Below, one piece after another: positions 7,216 through 14,983 of a stretch of DNA of 20,293 bases; positions within the stretch are counted from its first letter, which is position 1; each line of letters starts with the position of its first letter. The stretch comes from JANNAV01 sp031384695 (lineage in GTDB: Bacteria > Pseudomonadota > Alphaproteobacteria > Rhodobacterales > Rhodobacteraceae), in contig JANNAV010000179.1 of NCBI GenBank assembly GCA_031384695.1, positions 1 to 20,293 of the forward strand, in the 5' to 3' direction. A model generated the notes under the pieces. The model was not told the DNA's origin. It saw only the letters and a list, made by a program, of their open reading frames with translations, and searched no databases. Made by a program: the position numbers and the translations under genes.

Positions 7216-7343
7216 CATGGTCTCCGCTTGGGGCAAGGTTTCGCGCAAGGCTAACGCAGCAGGTATCGGAAGGCCAGATAGGAGTTTTCCCGGCCATGGA
7301 AAGCCGATACCCTTGCGCAGGAAAACCTCAGGGGCGTGGCGCG
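7216..7343. promoter_or_regulatory. Divergent promoter region pepA/lptF
   Basis: This 128-bp spacer separates two divergent operons and has no supportable open frame. For lptF, TTGGGG followed 17 nt later by CTAACG is a possible sigma-70-type pair. The complementary GTTAGC could serve as a -10 on the pepA side. These are weak matches. The ribosome-binding sites are clearer: GGAG before pepA and AGGGG before lptF. Confidence 0.35.
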
Positions 7344-8474
7344 GTGTCGAGATTCGACCGATACATATTTTCGCAATTGCTGGGGGTTTTCGGGTTTTTC
7401 TCGCTTATTCTGGTGTCGGTCTACTGGATCAACCGCGCCGTCGGATTGTTCGACACCCTGATCGGCGACGGACAGACAGCGCTGGTATTTGTCGAGTTCT
7501 CGCTGCTGGCACTGCCCAACGTAATCGGCCTTGTGCTGCCGATTTCGGCTTTTGCGGCGGCGGTTTACGTGGCCAACCGCCTGACTCAGGACAGCGAACT
7601 TGTGGTGATGCAGGCCACCGGCTTTTCGGCGTTCCGGCTGGCACGGCCGGTGCTTTATTTCGGCCTCAGCGTGACGGCGATGATGCTGGTTCTGGCCCAT
7701 GTTCTGGTGCCCGCCAGCCAATCCGAACTGGTCAAACGCTCTACCGAAGTGTCGCAGAACGTCAGCGCACGCTTTTTGCGGGATGGGCAGTTCACCCACC
7801 CCGCGCCGGGCATCACGCTTTACATCCGCGAACTGGCGCAGTCGGGTGAATTGCTGGATATGTTTCTGGCGGATGACCGGGATCCAGACCTGCGCAACAC
7901 CTACACCGCGCGCAAAGCCCTGTTTGCCCGCACGGAAACCGGGCCAAAGCTGGTGATGTTCGATGGCATGGTGCAAACACTTGCAAAAGAGGGCGCGCGG
8001 CTGTCGGTGACGCGCTTCGTTGATTTTACCTACGATCTTGGCGGTCTGGTTGAAGATGATGCGCTGCAATCGCGCGGCGTGGGCGAGATACCCACCGCCG
8101 AATTGCTGATGGAAAGCCCCGCTTTGCTGGCAGAAACCGGTGTCGATGCCCAAACCCTGCGCGAAGCCGCGCATAGCCGGTTCGCCCAGCCGTTTCTGGC
8201 GACCGCAGCCGCTTTGATCGGGTTTTCGGCACTGCTGGTTGGTGCGTTCAGCCGGTTCGGGCTGTGGCGGCAGATCATCGTCGCCATCGTGTTGCTGATC
8301 GTGGTGCAGGTGATATCGACCTACAGCAGCGGCCTTGCGCTGCTTTATCCGCGCGGCTGGACAACACTTTATGCGGCACCCATCGTTGGCACAATTTTTG
8401 CCGCAGCCCTGCTTTGGCTGTCACAGCGCGCAAGGCATCTGAAACGGCGCCCGCCTGCCGGACTGCCCGCATGA
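7344..8474 (+). CDS. lptF: LPS export ABC transporter permease LptF
   Basis: This 376-residue inner-membrane permease has the YjgP/YjgQ architecture: three N-terminal transmembrane helices (about 14-35, 55-75, 98-118), a long periplasmic beta-jellyroll domain (roughly 125-275) and three C-terminal helices (about 285-303, 310-330, 340-360). With LptG and the ATPase LptB it pulls lipopolysaccharide from the inner membrane and passes it to LptC/LptA. Family segments include SRFDRYIFSQLLG at the start and SSELVVM-like QDSELVVMQATGFS at the coupling region. The GTG at 7344 has AGGGG 9 nt upstream, and the family homology begins there, although the frame is open far upstream. The stop overlaps the lptG start (ATGA), so translation is probably coupled. 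lptB, lptC and lptA are not in the window. Confidence 0.94.
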   Translation: MSRFDRYIFSQLLGVFGFFSLILVSVYWINRAVGLFDTLIGDGQTALVFVEFSLLALPNVIGLVLPISAFAAAVYVANRLTQDSELVVMQATGFSAFRLARPVLYFGLSVTAMMLVLAHVLVPASQSELVKRSTEVSQNVSARFLRDGQFTHPAPGITLYIRELAQSGELLDMFLADDRDPDLRNTYTARKALFARTETGPKLVMFDGMVQTLAKEGARLSVTRFVDFTYDLGGLVEDDALQSRGVGEIPTAELLMESPALLAETGVDAQTLREAAHSRFAQPFLATAAALIGFSALLVGAFSRFGLWRQIIVAIVLLIVVQVISTYSSGLALLYPRGWTTLYAAPIVGTIFAAALLWLSQRARHLKRRPPAGLPA

Positions 8475-9568
8475 CCCTGACATTTTACATCGCCCGGCGC
8501 TTTCTCAAGATGTTTTGTCTGGTTTTCGGTGCGTTTCTGGGGATTTTGCTGCTAATCGAGGTGATCGAACAACTTCGCCGTCATTCCGACCAGGCCATCA
8601 GCATGGGTGACGCACTTTACCTTGCAGCCCTGAAGGTGCCGTTCAACCTGTACCAGATATTCCCCCTGATCATGATGCTGGCGGCAATCGCCCTGTTCAT
8701 CGGTCTGGCCCGGTCGTCGGAACTGGTGGTGGTGCGGGCTTCCGGCCGCTCGGGCTTGCGGTTCCTGTTGACGCCGGTGGTGACATCCATAGTGATTGGC
8801 ATGCTGGCGGTGGCGGTGTTGAATCCTTTTGTTGCCGCCACGTCCAAGGCCTATCTGGTTGCCTCGGCGCGGATGGAAAACAACAGCGGCGCCATCCTGT
8901 CGGTCTCGGCCGAGGGGCTCTGGATGCGACAGGGCAGCGATGCCGGGCAAATGGTGATCAAGGCCGCGCGCGCCAATCCCGATGGGTCTGAACTGCTGGA
9001 CGTCAGTTTTCAAACCTTTTCCACCGATGGCACCTTGCTCGAACGGATCGAAGCGCAATCCGCGCGGCTTGAACCGGGTGCCTGGGTGCTGCAAAACGCC
9101 AAGCGCTGGCCGCTTGACGGCACCAACCCGGAACGCGAGGCGAAACTGGTGCCAATAGGCTTGCGTCTGCCGACCGATCTCACATTGGAGCGGCTGCGTG
9201 ACGGATTTGGCACCCCCTCGGCCATCGCGTTCTGGGCTTTGCCGGGATATATCCAAAGTCTGGAGCGCGCCGGTTTTTCGGCCCGCAGGCACCGGGTCTG
9301 GATGCAGATGGAGCTGACATTTCCCCTGTTCTTGTCGGCCATGGTTCTGATCGCTGCTGGCTTTACCATGCGCCATGCGCGGGCGGGCAAGACCGGCAGC
9401 ATGGTTTTGTTCGCGCTGCTGGGCGGGTTCACGATCTTCTTTATCCGAAACTTCGCGCAAGTCCTTGGCGAAAATGGCCAAATACCGATTCTTGCGGCTG
9501 CCTGGACACCCCCTGTCGCGGCAACGCTGCTGGCGCTTGGCCTGCTTTTGCATCTGGAGGACGGCTGA
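8471..9568 (+). CDS. lptG: LPS export ABC transporter permease LptG
   Basis: The 365-residue product is the partner of LptF with the same plan: three N-terminal helices, a periplasmic domain (about 125-260) and three C-terminal helices (around 280-300, 308-328, 335-360). MTLTFYIARRFLKMF is a typical amphipathic N-terminus, and RSSELVVVRASGRS is the coupling-helix region that contacts LptB. The ATG at 8471 overlaps the lptF stop as ATGA. Its own stop overlaps the lptD start by one base (TGATG). This arrangement suggests coordinated synthesis of the inner- and outer-membrane ends of the LPS pathway. The protein LERL and FGTPSAIAFWALPGYIQSLERAGFSARRH segments are characteristic of LptG. Confidence 0.94.
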   Translation: MTLTFYIARRFLKMFCLVFGAFLGILLLIEVIEQLRRHSDQAISMGDALYLAALKVPFNLYQIFPLIMMLAAIALFIGLARSSELVVVRASGRSGLRFLLTPVVTSIVIGMLAVAVLNPFVAATSKAYLVASARMENNSGAILSVSAEGLWMRQGSDAGQMVIKAARANPDGSELLDVSFQTFSTDGTLLERIEAQSARLEPGAWVLQNAKRWPLDGTNPEREAKLVPIGLRLPTDLTLERLRDGFGTPSAIAFWALPGYIQSLERAGFSARRHRVWMQMELTFPLFLSAMVLIAAGFTMRHARAGKTGSMVLFALLGGFTIFFIRNFAQVLGENGQIPILAAAWTPPVAATLLALGLLLHLEDG

Positions 9569-11718
9569 TGCTTCGCCGCATTTGCGGGCTTCTCCTCGCC
9601 CTGTCCGCCGGGATTTTGCTGTCGGCAACAGATGTTCCGGCGCAGGACCGGGCAACGCTGGTTGCCGATTCCATCACCCTGAATGGCACAACCGTGCTGG
9701 TGGCTGCGGGGCACGTAGAAATTTTCTATCGGGGCCAGCGCCTGACGGCCAGCAAGGTTTCTTACGACAAAGCCACCGACCGGCTGGAGATCAGCGGCCC
9801 CATTGTGCTGACCGACGGCGCCGATATCACCATACTTGCCGATCAGGCGGCGTTGAAATCCGACCTCAGCCAAGGCGTTCTGCTGTCGGCGCGGTTCGTG
9901 CTGGCGCAGCAACTACAACTGTCGGCGGCGGAACTGATCCGGGTGGATGGCCGCTATACTGCGCTGAACCGGGTGATTGCTTCGTCCTGCAAGATTTGCG
10001 CCGGCGATCCGACACCGCTTTGGGAGATCAGGGCGCAGCGCGTGGTGCATGATCAAACCACACAACAGCTTTACTTTGATCACGCGCAGTTGCGACTGGC
10101 CGGTATACCGGTGCTCTACATTCCCCGCCTGCGGCTTCCCGACCCGACGCTGAACCGTGCCAGCGGCTTTCTGAACCCGGCTTTGCGCTCCAGCAGCAAT
10201 CTGGGGTTCGGCCTGAAAGTGCCCTATTTCATCACCCTCGGCCCCCACAAAGACCTGCGCATCACCCCGTACCTCACAACCAAGGGCGCGCGTTCGGTCG
10301 AATTGCGCTACCGGCAGGCTTTCGCCACCGGTGATATCGAGGCCACCGGCTCGATCGCCCGCGACAAAACCCGCCCGGGCGAGACGCGCGGTTATCTCTT
10401 CGCCACCGGCGCGTTCACCTTGCCGCAAGGGTTTGGCCTGCGATTGCAGGCGGAAACGGTCAGCGACCCGGCCTATCTGCTGGATTACGGCTATCCCAAC
10501 AAAGACCGGCTCGACAGCCGGATCGAGGTTTCGCGCACCCGCCGGAACGAGCATATCGCCGCCCGCCTGATCGGCTTTCAGTCGATCCGCGAAGGCGAGG
10601 TGAACGCGGCCTTGCCAAGCGTCATCGGTGATCTGACCTATCACCGGCGGTTTTCACTGGGCAGTTTCGGCGGCGAAGGCGGTTTGCGGTTTCAAACCCA
10701 CGGTCATCTGCGCACTTCGGGTTCGGGGTTCGATGGCAATGGCGACGGGATTGCCGACGGGCGCGATGTGGCGCGGGCGTCGATCCGGTTGAACTGGCGG
10801 CGCGATTGGGTGCTGGGCAATGGGATGGTGGCCGCGGTGCTGGGTGAGGCCACGGCGGATATCTACTCAATAGGTCAGGATGCAATCTACGGCGGCACCA
10901 TCACGCGCCAGCACGGGGCGCTGGCGGTAGAATTGCGCTGGCCCTGGATCAGGTCCGGGCGCGCCGGCGTGGCGCAGGTGATAGAGCCCGTGGCACAACT
11001 CGTCTGGGCGCCTTCGGGCACGGAAACCTTGCCCAACGAGGATTCGGCACTGGTTGAATTTGACGAAGGCAATCTGTTCTCGCTGAACCGCTTTCCCGGC
11101 TCTGACGCCAAGGAACGCGGCCTGCGGGCCAATCTGGGGTTGAGTTATCTGCGGCACGATCCGGCGGGCTGGACATTGGGGATCGTGGCGGGCCGGGTGT
11201 TCCGGGCCGATGACACCGCACAGTTTTCGGTCGCCTCAGGCCTTGATGGAGTGAAGTCTGATTGGTTGGTAGGCTGGCAGCTTGATCTGGCCAGCGGTTT
11301 GCAGCTTACCAACCGGCTGCTGCTCGACGACGGGTTTGATCTGACCAAAGCCGAAGTGCGGCTGGATGTGCAAAACGAGCGCTACGGCCTCTCCGGCAGT
11401 TACGTGCATGCGGTGGCCGATCTTACCGAAAACCGGCCTGATCCAACCTCGGAACTGGTGCTGGACGGTAACGTCAAACTCAGCCCCTCCTGGACCAGCC
11501 GGATCACCAGCCGCTATGATTTCGAAGCCCGGCGTGCGGCCCAGGCCGGCCTCGGCTTTGCTTTTCGCAACGAATGCCTGCTGGTCGATGTTTCTCTCTC
11601 GCGTCGGTTCACTTCCTCGACTAGTGTGAAACCTACCACCGAATTCGGCCTTTCGCTTGAACTTCTGGGCTTTGGCGGTGGCACCGGGGCGGGCCCCGCG
11701 CGACAATGCCGGAGTTGA
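9568..11718 (+). CDS. lptD: LPS-assembly protein LptD
   Basis: This is a 716-residue outer-membrane protein. The N-terminal signal peptide (MLRRICGLLLALSAGILLSA) probably ends near VPA-QDR at residue 25. An OstA/LptA-like periplasmic domain follows (about 28-130, with VAAGHVEIFYRGQRLTASKV). The rest forms the C-terminal beta-barrel. With lipoprotein LptE it inserts LPS into the outer leaflet. A cysteine pair CKIC (141 and 144) and C-terminal-region cysteines at 670 and 714 could form the disulfides that LptD needs in E. coli; exact pairing here is inferred. The protein is shorter than the E. coli form (784), as expected for alphaproteobacteria. Start overlaps the lptG stop, with GGAGG about 8 nt upstream inside lptG. 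Downstream surA encodes the chaperone for such barrels. Confidence 0.94.
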   Translation: MLRRICGLLLALSAGILLSATDVPAQDRATLVADSITLNGTTVLVAAGHVEIFYRGQRLTASKVSYDKATDRLEISGPIVLTDGADITILADQAALKSDLSQGVLLSARFVLAQQLQLSAAELIRVDGRYTALNRVIASSCKICAGDPTPLWEIRAQRVVHDQTTQQLYFDHAQLRLAGIPVLYIPRLRLPDPTLNRASGFLNPALRSSSNLGFGLKVPYFITLGPHKDLRITPYLTTKGARSVELRYRQAFATGDIEATGSIARDKTRPGETRGYLFATGAFTLPQGFGLRLQAETVSDPAYLLDYGYPNKDRLDSRIEVSRTRRNEHIAARLIGFQSIREGEVNAALPSVIGDLTYHRRFSLGSFGGEGGLRFQTHGHLRTSGSGFDGNGDGIADGRDVARASIRLNWRRDWVLGNGMVAAVLGEATADIYSIGQDAIYGGTITRQHGALAVELRWPWIRSGRAGVAQVIEPVAQLVWAPSGTETLPNEDSALVEFDEGNLFSLNRFPGSDAKERGLRANLGLSYLRHDPAGWTLGIVAGRVFRADDTAQFSVASGLDGVKSDWLVGWQLDLASGLQLTNRLLLDDGFDLTKAEVRLDVQNERYGLSGSYVHAVADLTENRPDPTSELVLDGNVKLSPSWTSRITSRYDFEARRAAQAGLGFAFRNECLLVDVSLSRRFTSSTSVKPTTEFGLSLELLGFGGGTGAGPARQCRS

Positions 11719-11756
11719 CAGGAACGATGTGCACACGAAATAAACTTCGGCAGGTG

Positions 11757-12998
11757 ATGATGAGAAAGCCCGCGACCTTGCACCTGCCAAGGCTGCTAAC
11801 CCTATGGAAAAGCGCCGTTCTGGCCGTTGCTCTCGGCGTTTGCTCACCCGCCGTACTGCTTGCCCAAAGCAGTGCCTTTTCGCCCGTGATGATCGTGAAC
11901 GACCGGGCGATCTCGGGGTATGAGTTGCAACAGCGGACCCTGTTCTTCCAGATCCTGCGTCAGCCCGGCGATATCGAAGCCGAGGCTTTGAAAAGCCTGA
12001 TCGAAGACAGGCTGCGGATGGCACTGGCAAAACAGCTTGGGCTGGTGGTTGAGCCTGATGCGTTGAAAGCCGGTATGGAAGAGTTTGCGGCGCGCGCCAA
12101 CCTGACCGCCGAAGAGTTTCTGAAAGCGGTGGGTCAGGCCGGCATTGCGCCCGAAACCTTTCGCGATTTTGTCGAAGCTGGCTTGGCCTGGCGCGATATC
12201 GTGCGCGGCAAATTCGCGCCGACAGTGAACATCACTGAGGCAGAGATTGATCGCGCGCTGGCCAGCTTTGTGCCGACAACTGCGCTGAAAGCGCTGGCAT
12301 CCGAAATCGTGCTGCCTGCAAAAGGTGGTGAGCGTGGCAATGCACTGGTGCTGGCACGCCGATTGAAACAGGAAATCACCAAGAACGGCAATTTTGCCGA
12401 GGTGGCGCGGGCAAACTCCGCAGGCCCTACCGCAGGGCGCGGCGGCAGTCTGGGTTGGACGCGGCTTTCCGAATTTCCAACCGAAGTTGCGGCGGTTTTG
12501 CGCAACCTTGCACCCGGGCAGGTCTCGGAACCTGTTGTTCTGGCGGAAACGGTGGTGCTTTATCAGTTGCAGGAACTGGGCGAAGACAAGCTTGGCGGGC
12601 CTGCGGCACCGCTGGTAGATTATGCGCAATTCCTGTTCCCCGCAGGCGACGCCAAAGAAGCCGCCCGTATCCGCGCCGCCGTTGACACCTGCAACGATCT
12701 CTATGATCTGGGCAAAGGCCTGCCCGCCGAAAGGTTGTTGCGCGAATCGCGCCCGCAGGGTGACGTGCCTGCGGATATCGCGGCGGCGCTCACCTTGCTT
12801 GACCCCGGTGAAAGTTCCACCGCCCTGACACGCGGCGGCTGGCAGGTGTTCCTGATGCTGTGCAGCCGGGGGGCGCCCGCCGAATTGCAGCCGGGCCGTG
12901 ATCAGGTACGCCAGCAACTGACCAATCAGCGTCTGTCGCAGCTTGCCGAAATCTACATTCAGGAGCTGCGCGCGGAAGCCATCATCCGCGAGCCGTGA
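11757..12998 (+). CDS. surA: Periplasmic peptidyl-prolyl isomerase/chaperone SurA
   Basis: This secreted chaperone helps outer-membrane proteins, LptD included, reach the BAM complex. With the chosen start it has 413 residues: a signal peptide with hydrophobic core SAVLAVALGVCSPAVLLA, probably cleaved near residue 36; a SurA_N domain (about 45-160, beginning MIVNDRAISGYELQQR); one parvulin-type domain (about 180-275, with FAEVARANSAGPTAGRGGSLGW); and a C-terminal helix (QLTNQRLSQLAEIYIQELR) that in the family packs against the N-domain. Only one parvulin domain is evident, against two in E. coli. In-frame ATGs lie at 11706, 11727, 11757 and 11760. I prefer 11757/11760 because AGG precedes them and the stretch 11727-11756 uses codons unusual for this GC-rich region; 11727 (8 nt after the lptD stop, with AGGA) remains possible. 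The stop overlaps the start region of pdxA. Confidence 0.9.
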   Translation: MMRKPATLHLPRLLTLWKSAVLAVALGVCSPAVLLAQSSAFSPVMIVNDRAISGYELQQRTLFFQILRQPGDIEAEALKSLIEDRLRMALAKQLGLVVEPDALKAGMEEFAARANLTAEEFLKAVGQAGIAPETFRDFVEAGLAWRDIVRGKFAPTVNITEAEIDRALASFVPTTALKALASEIVLPAKGGERGNALVLARRLKQEITKNGNFAEVARANSAGPTAGRGGSLGWTRLSEFPTEVAAVLRNLAPGQVSEPVVLAETVVLYQLQELGEDKLGGPAAPLVDYAQFLFPAGDAKEAARIRAAVDTCNDLYDLGKGLPAERLLRESRPQGDVPADIAAALTLLDPGESSTALTRGGWQVFLMLCSRGAPAELQPGRDQVRQQLTNQRLSQLAEIYIQELRAEAIIREP

Positions 12999-13000
12999 GC

Positions 13001-13990
13001 ATGGATTTGCCCATCGCGCTGACCTGCGGCGAACCGGCCGGGATCGGGCCGGAACTGGCCATGGCCGCCCGGCTGCGACTTGGCAAAAGCGTGCCGTTTT
13101 TCTGGATTGGCGACCCGCGGCATTTGCCAGATGGCAGCAATTTTGCGGCAATCGCAACGCCAACCGATGCGGCATCGGTGCCGCCGCATGTTCTGCCGGT
13201 CTTGGTGCACGCTTTTGCCGCCCCGGCGGTGTCTGGCGTCGCCAATCCGGCCAACGCGGCTGGGGTGATCGCGGTGATTGCCCGCGCCGTCGGTTTGGTG
13301 CAAGACGGGCTGGCTTCGGCGATCTGTACCGCACCGATCCACAAAAAGGCCTTGAAAGACGGCGCGGGGTTCGCTTTCCCCGGCCATACCGAATTTCTGG
13401 CGCATCTGGCAGGCGTTGAGCATGTGGTGATGATGCTGGCCTGCGAGGCCTTGCGCGTGGTGCCGGTGACGATCCACCTACCCCTCTGTGCTGTCAAAGC
13501 CGCCCTGACCCCGGCTTTGCTGGAGCAGACGCTGCGGATCACCCGGGCCGGTCTGATCCGCGATTTCGCAATCGCCGCACCGCGCATCGCCGTGGCTGGC
13601 TTGAACCCGCATGCGGGCGAAGGCGGCAGCATGGGCCGCGAAGAGATCACCGTGATCGCACCCGTGCTGAACCGGTTGCGCGCCGAAGGATTCGTGCTGC
13701 ATGGGCCGGTTTCGGCGGATACCATGTTTCACGCCCGGGCGCGGGCCGGCTATGATGCGGCGGTGTGCATGTATCACGATCAGGCGTTGATCCCGATCAA
13801 GACGCTGGATTTCGATGGCGGCGTGAATGTAACGCTCGGTTTGCCCTTCGTCCGCACGTCGCCTGATCATGGCACCGGTTTCGATATCGCGGGGCTTGGG
13901 GTGGCGCGACCCGACAGCCTGATTGCGGCGTTGCGACTGGCGCAGCGGATGGTTGCTGTACGAAAGTTGGCCTTCCGGGGCTTCGGCTGA
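13001..13990 (+). CDS. pdxA: 4-hydroxythreonine-4-phosphate dehydrogenase
   Basis: PdxA oxidises 4-phosphohydroxy-L-threonine in the DXP-dependent pathway to pyridoxal 5'-phosphate. The 329-residue product is the family's usual length. Visible signatures are LTCGEPAGIGPE at the N-terminus, AICTAPIHKKAL, FPGHTEFLA, LNPHAGEGG and CMYHDQALIPIK. The metal-binding histidines, by comparison with the E. coli enzyme, are H159, H204 and H259. The ATG at 13001 is the conventional start, but an in-frame GTG at 12995 overlaps the surA stop (GTGA), so translational coupling through that codon is possible. Neither start has a strong Shine-Dalgarno sequence. The order surA-pdxA-rsmA is the same as in E. coli. 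Confidence 0.95.
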   Translation: MDLPIALTCGEPAGIGPELAMAARLRLGKSVPFFWIGDPRHLPDGSNFAAIATPTDAASVPPHVLPVLVHAFAAPAVSGVANPANAAGVIAVIARAVGLVQDGLASAICTAPIHKKALKDGAGFAFPGHTEFLAHLAGVEHVVMMLACEALRVVPVTIHLPLCAVKAALTPALLEQTLRITRAGLIRDFAIAAPRIAVAGLNPHAGEGGSMGREEITVIAPVLNRLRAEGFVLHGPVSADTMFHARARAGYDAAVCMYHDQALIPIKTLDFDGGVNVTLGLPFVRTSPDHGTGFDIAGLGVARPDSLIAALRLAQRMVAVRKLAFRGFG

Positions 13991-14018
13991 ACCCTGAACA
14001 AGCGAACCGGAGGGCCTG

Positions 14019-14861
14019 ATGGCATCAATTGACGGGCTGCCAAGTTTGCGGGAAGTGCTGCAAACCCATGATCTGGTTGCCAAAAGGCAGTTGGGCCAGA
14101 ACTTCCTGCTTGATCTGAACCTGACCGCCAAGATCGCCCGCCAGGCCGGCGATCTGTCGGGCTGCGACGTGCTTGAGATCGGCCCCGGCCCCGGCGGGCT
14201 GACGCGCGGGTTGTTGTTCGAGGGCGCGCGCCGGGTGCTTGCGGTGGAAAAAGACGCGCGCTGCATGGCCGCTCTGGCGCAGATCGCCGACGCCTACCCC
14301 GGCAGATTGCAGGTGATCAACGGCGATGCGCTGGAACTGGATCTGCAAAGCCACCTGACGCCGCCGGTGCGGGTGGTGGCGAATTTGCCTTACAATATCG
14401 GCACCGAACTGCTGGTGCGCTGGCTGACGCCAAAGGTGTGGCCGCCGTTCTGGCAAAGCCTGACCCTGATGTTTCAAAAGGAAGTTGCCGAGCGGATCGT
14501 GGCCAAGCCGCGCAGCGAACACTATGGGCGGCTGGCGCTTTTGGCCCAGTGGCGGTGTGATGCGCGGATCATGATGGTCCTGCCGCCCGAGGCGTTTACC
14601 CCGGCGCCAAAGGTTCATTCGGCGGTGGTTCACCTGACCCGGCTGCCAGGGCCGCGCTTTGCGGCCGACGAGGCGGTGCTGCTGCGGCTGACGGCGATGG
14701 GCTTCAATCAACGCCGCAAGATGCTGCGCTCCAGCCTGAAAGGCATCGGTGCCGATATCGAAGATCGCTTGCGCGCGGCGGGAATCGAGCCCACCGCCCG
14801 CGCCGAAGAGATCTCGCTGGAAGGGTTCTGCGCGCTGGCCCGCGAGGTCGCGCGCGGTTAG
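14019..14861 (+). CDS. rsmA: 16S rRNA dimethyladenosine transferase (KsgA)
   Basis: The 280-residue enzyme uses S-adenosylmethionine to dimethylate two adjacent adenines in the helix 45 loop of 16S rRNA, a late step in 30S assembly. Family motifs are LGQNFL (25-30), the SAM-binding EIGPGPGGLT (53-62), the acidic VEKDARC loop, and the catalytic NLPYNIGTELL (from 122). The C-terminal helical domain has FTPAPKVHSAVV and NQRRKMLRSSL, as expected. The ATG at 14019 has GGAGG 6 nt upstream, an excellent ribosome-binding site, 28 nt after the pdxA stop. It is the last gene of the lpt-surA-pdxA run. Its stop abuts a long palindrome separating it from the convergent DUF4167 gene. Confidence 0.96.
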   Translation: MASIDGLPSLREVLQTHDLVAKRQLGQNFLLDLNLTAKIARQAGDLSGCDVLEIGPGPGGLTRGLLFEGARRVLAVEKDARCMAALAQIADAYPGRLQVINGDALELDLQSHLTPPVRVVANLPYNIGTELLVRWLTPKVWPPFWQSLTLMFQKEVAERIVAKPRSEHYGRLALLAQWRCDARIMMVLPPEAFTPAPKVHSAVVHLTRLPGPRFAADEAVLLRLTAMGFNQRRKMLRSSLKGIGADIEDRLRAAGIEPTARAEEISLEGFCALAREVARG

Positions 14862-14972
14862 AGCGTGTTGCCTTCGATTGGATTCGGGCATTCACTCTGC
14901 ACACCGAGGCATCGATTGCTCTGGCAAATGCGTTCGGGGTGCAGAGTGAATTCGATTGAAGGCAACACGCTC
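14861..14972. repeat. Long imperfect palindrome between rsmA and the DUF4167 gene
   Basis: The arms are 14861-14902 and 14939-14972. The outer 15 bp (GAGCGTGTTGCCTTC) match perfectly. A region with wobbles and an 8-nt bulge on the left arm follows, then a perfect inner 13 bp (ATTCACTCTGCAC). The centre holds a smaller dyad (TTGC-TCTG-GCAA). The element starts on the last base of the rsmA stop codon and ends 11 nt from the DUF4167 gene's stop, so it fills the junction. No T-run is present on either side. The outer arm resembles palindromes A and B at 5139-5244. Confidence 0.85.
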
Positions 14973-14983
14973 CAGGTTACGCT

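Noticed and set aside
5863..7254. 463-codon open frame on the plus strand opposite pepA
   Set aside because: It mirrors pepA codons on the opposite strand, has His/Pro/Arg-rich composition typical of antisense frames in GC-rich DNA, and lacks domains or a start site; pepA has all catalytic motifs.
8552..9655. 367-codon open frame on the minus strand opposite lptG
   Set aside because: Low-quality composition, no recognizable domain, and fully covered by lptG, which has the expected length and topology.
11844..13334. 496-codon open frame on the minus strand opposite surA and pdxA
   Set aside because: It spans the junction of two well-supported genes and shows no domain; it is a by-product of third-position GC bias.
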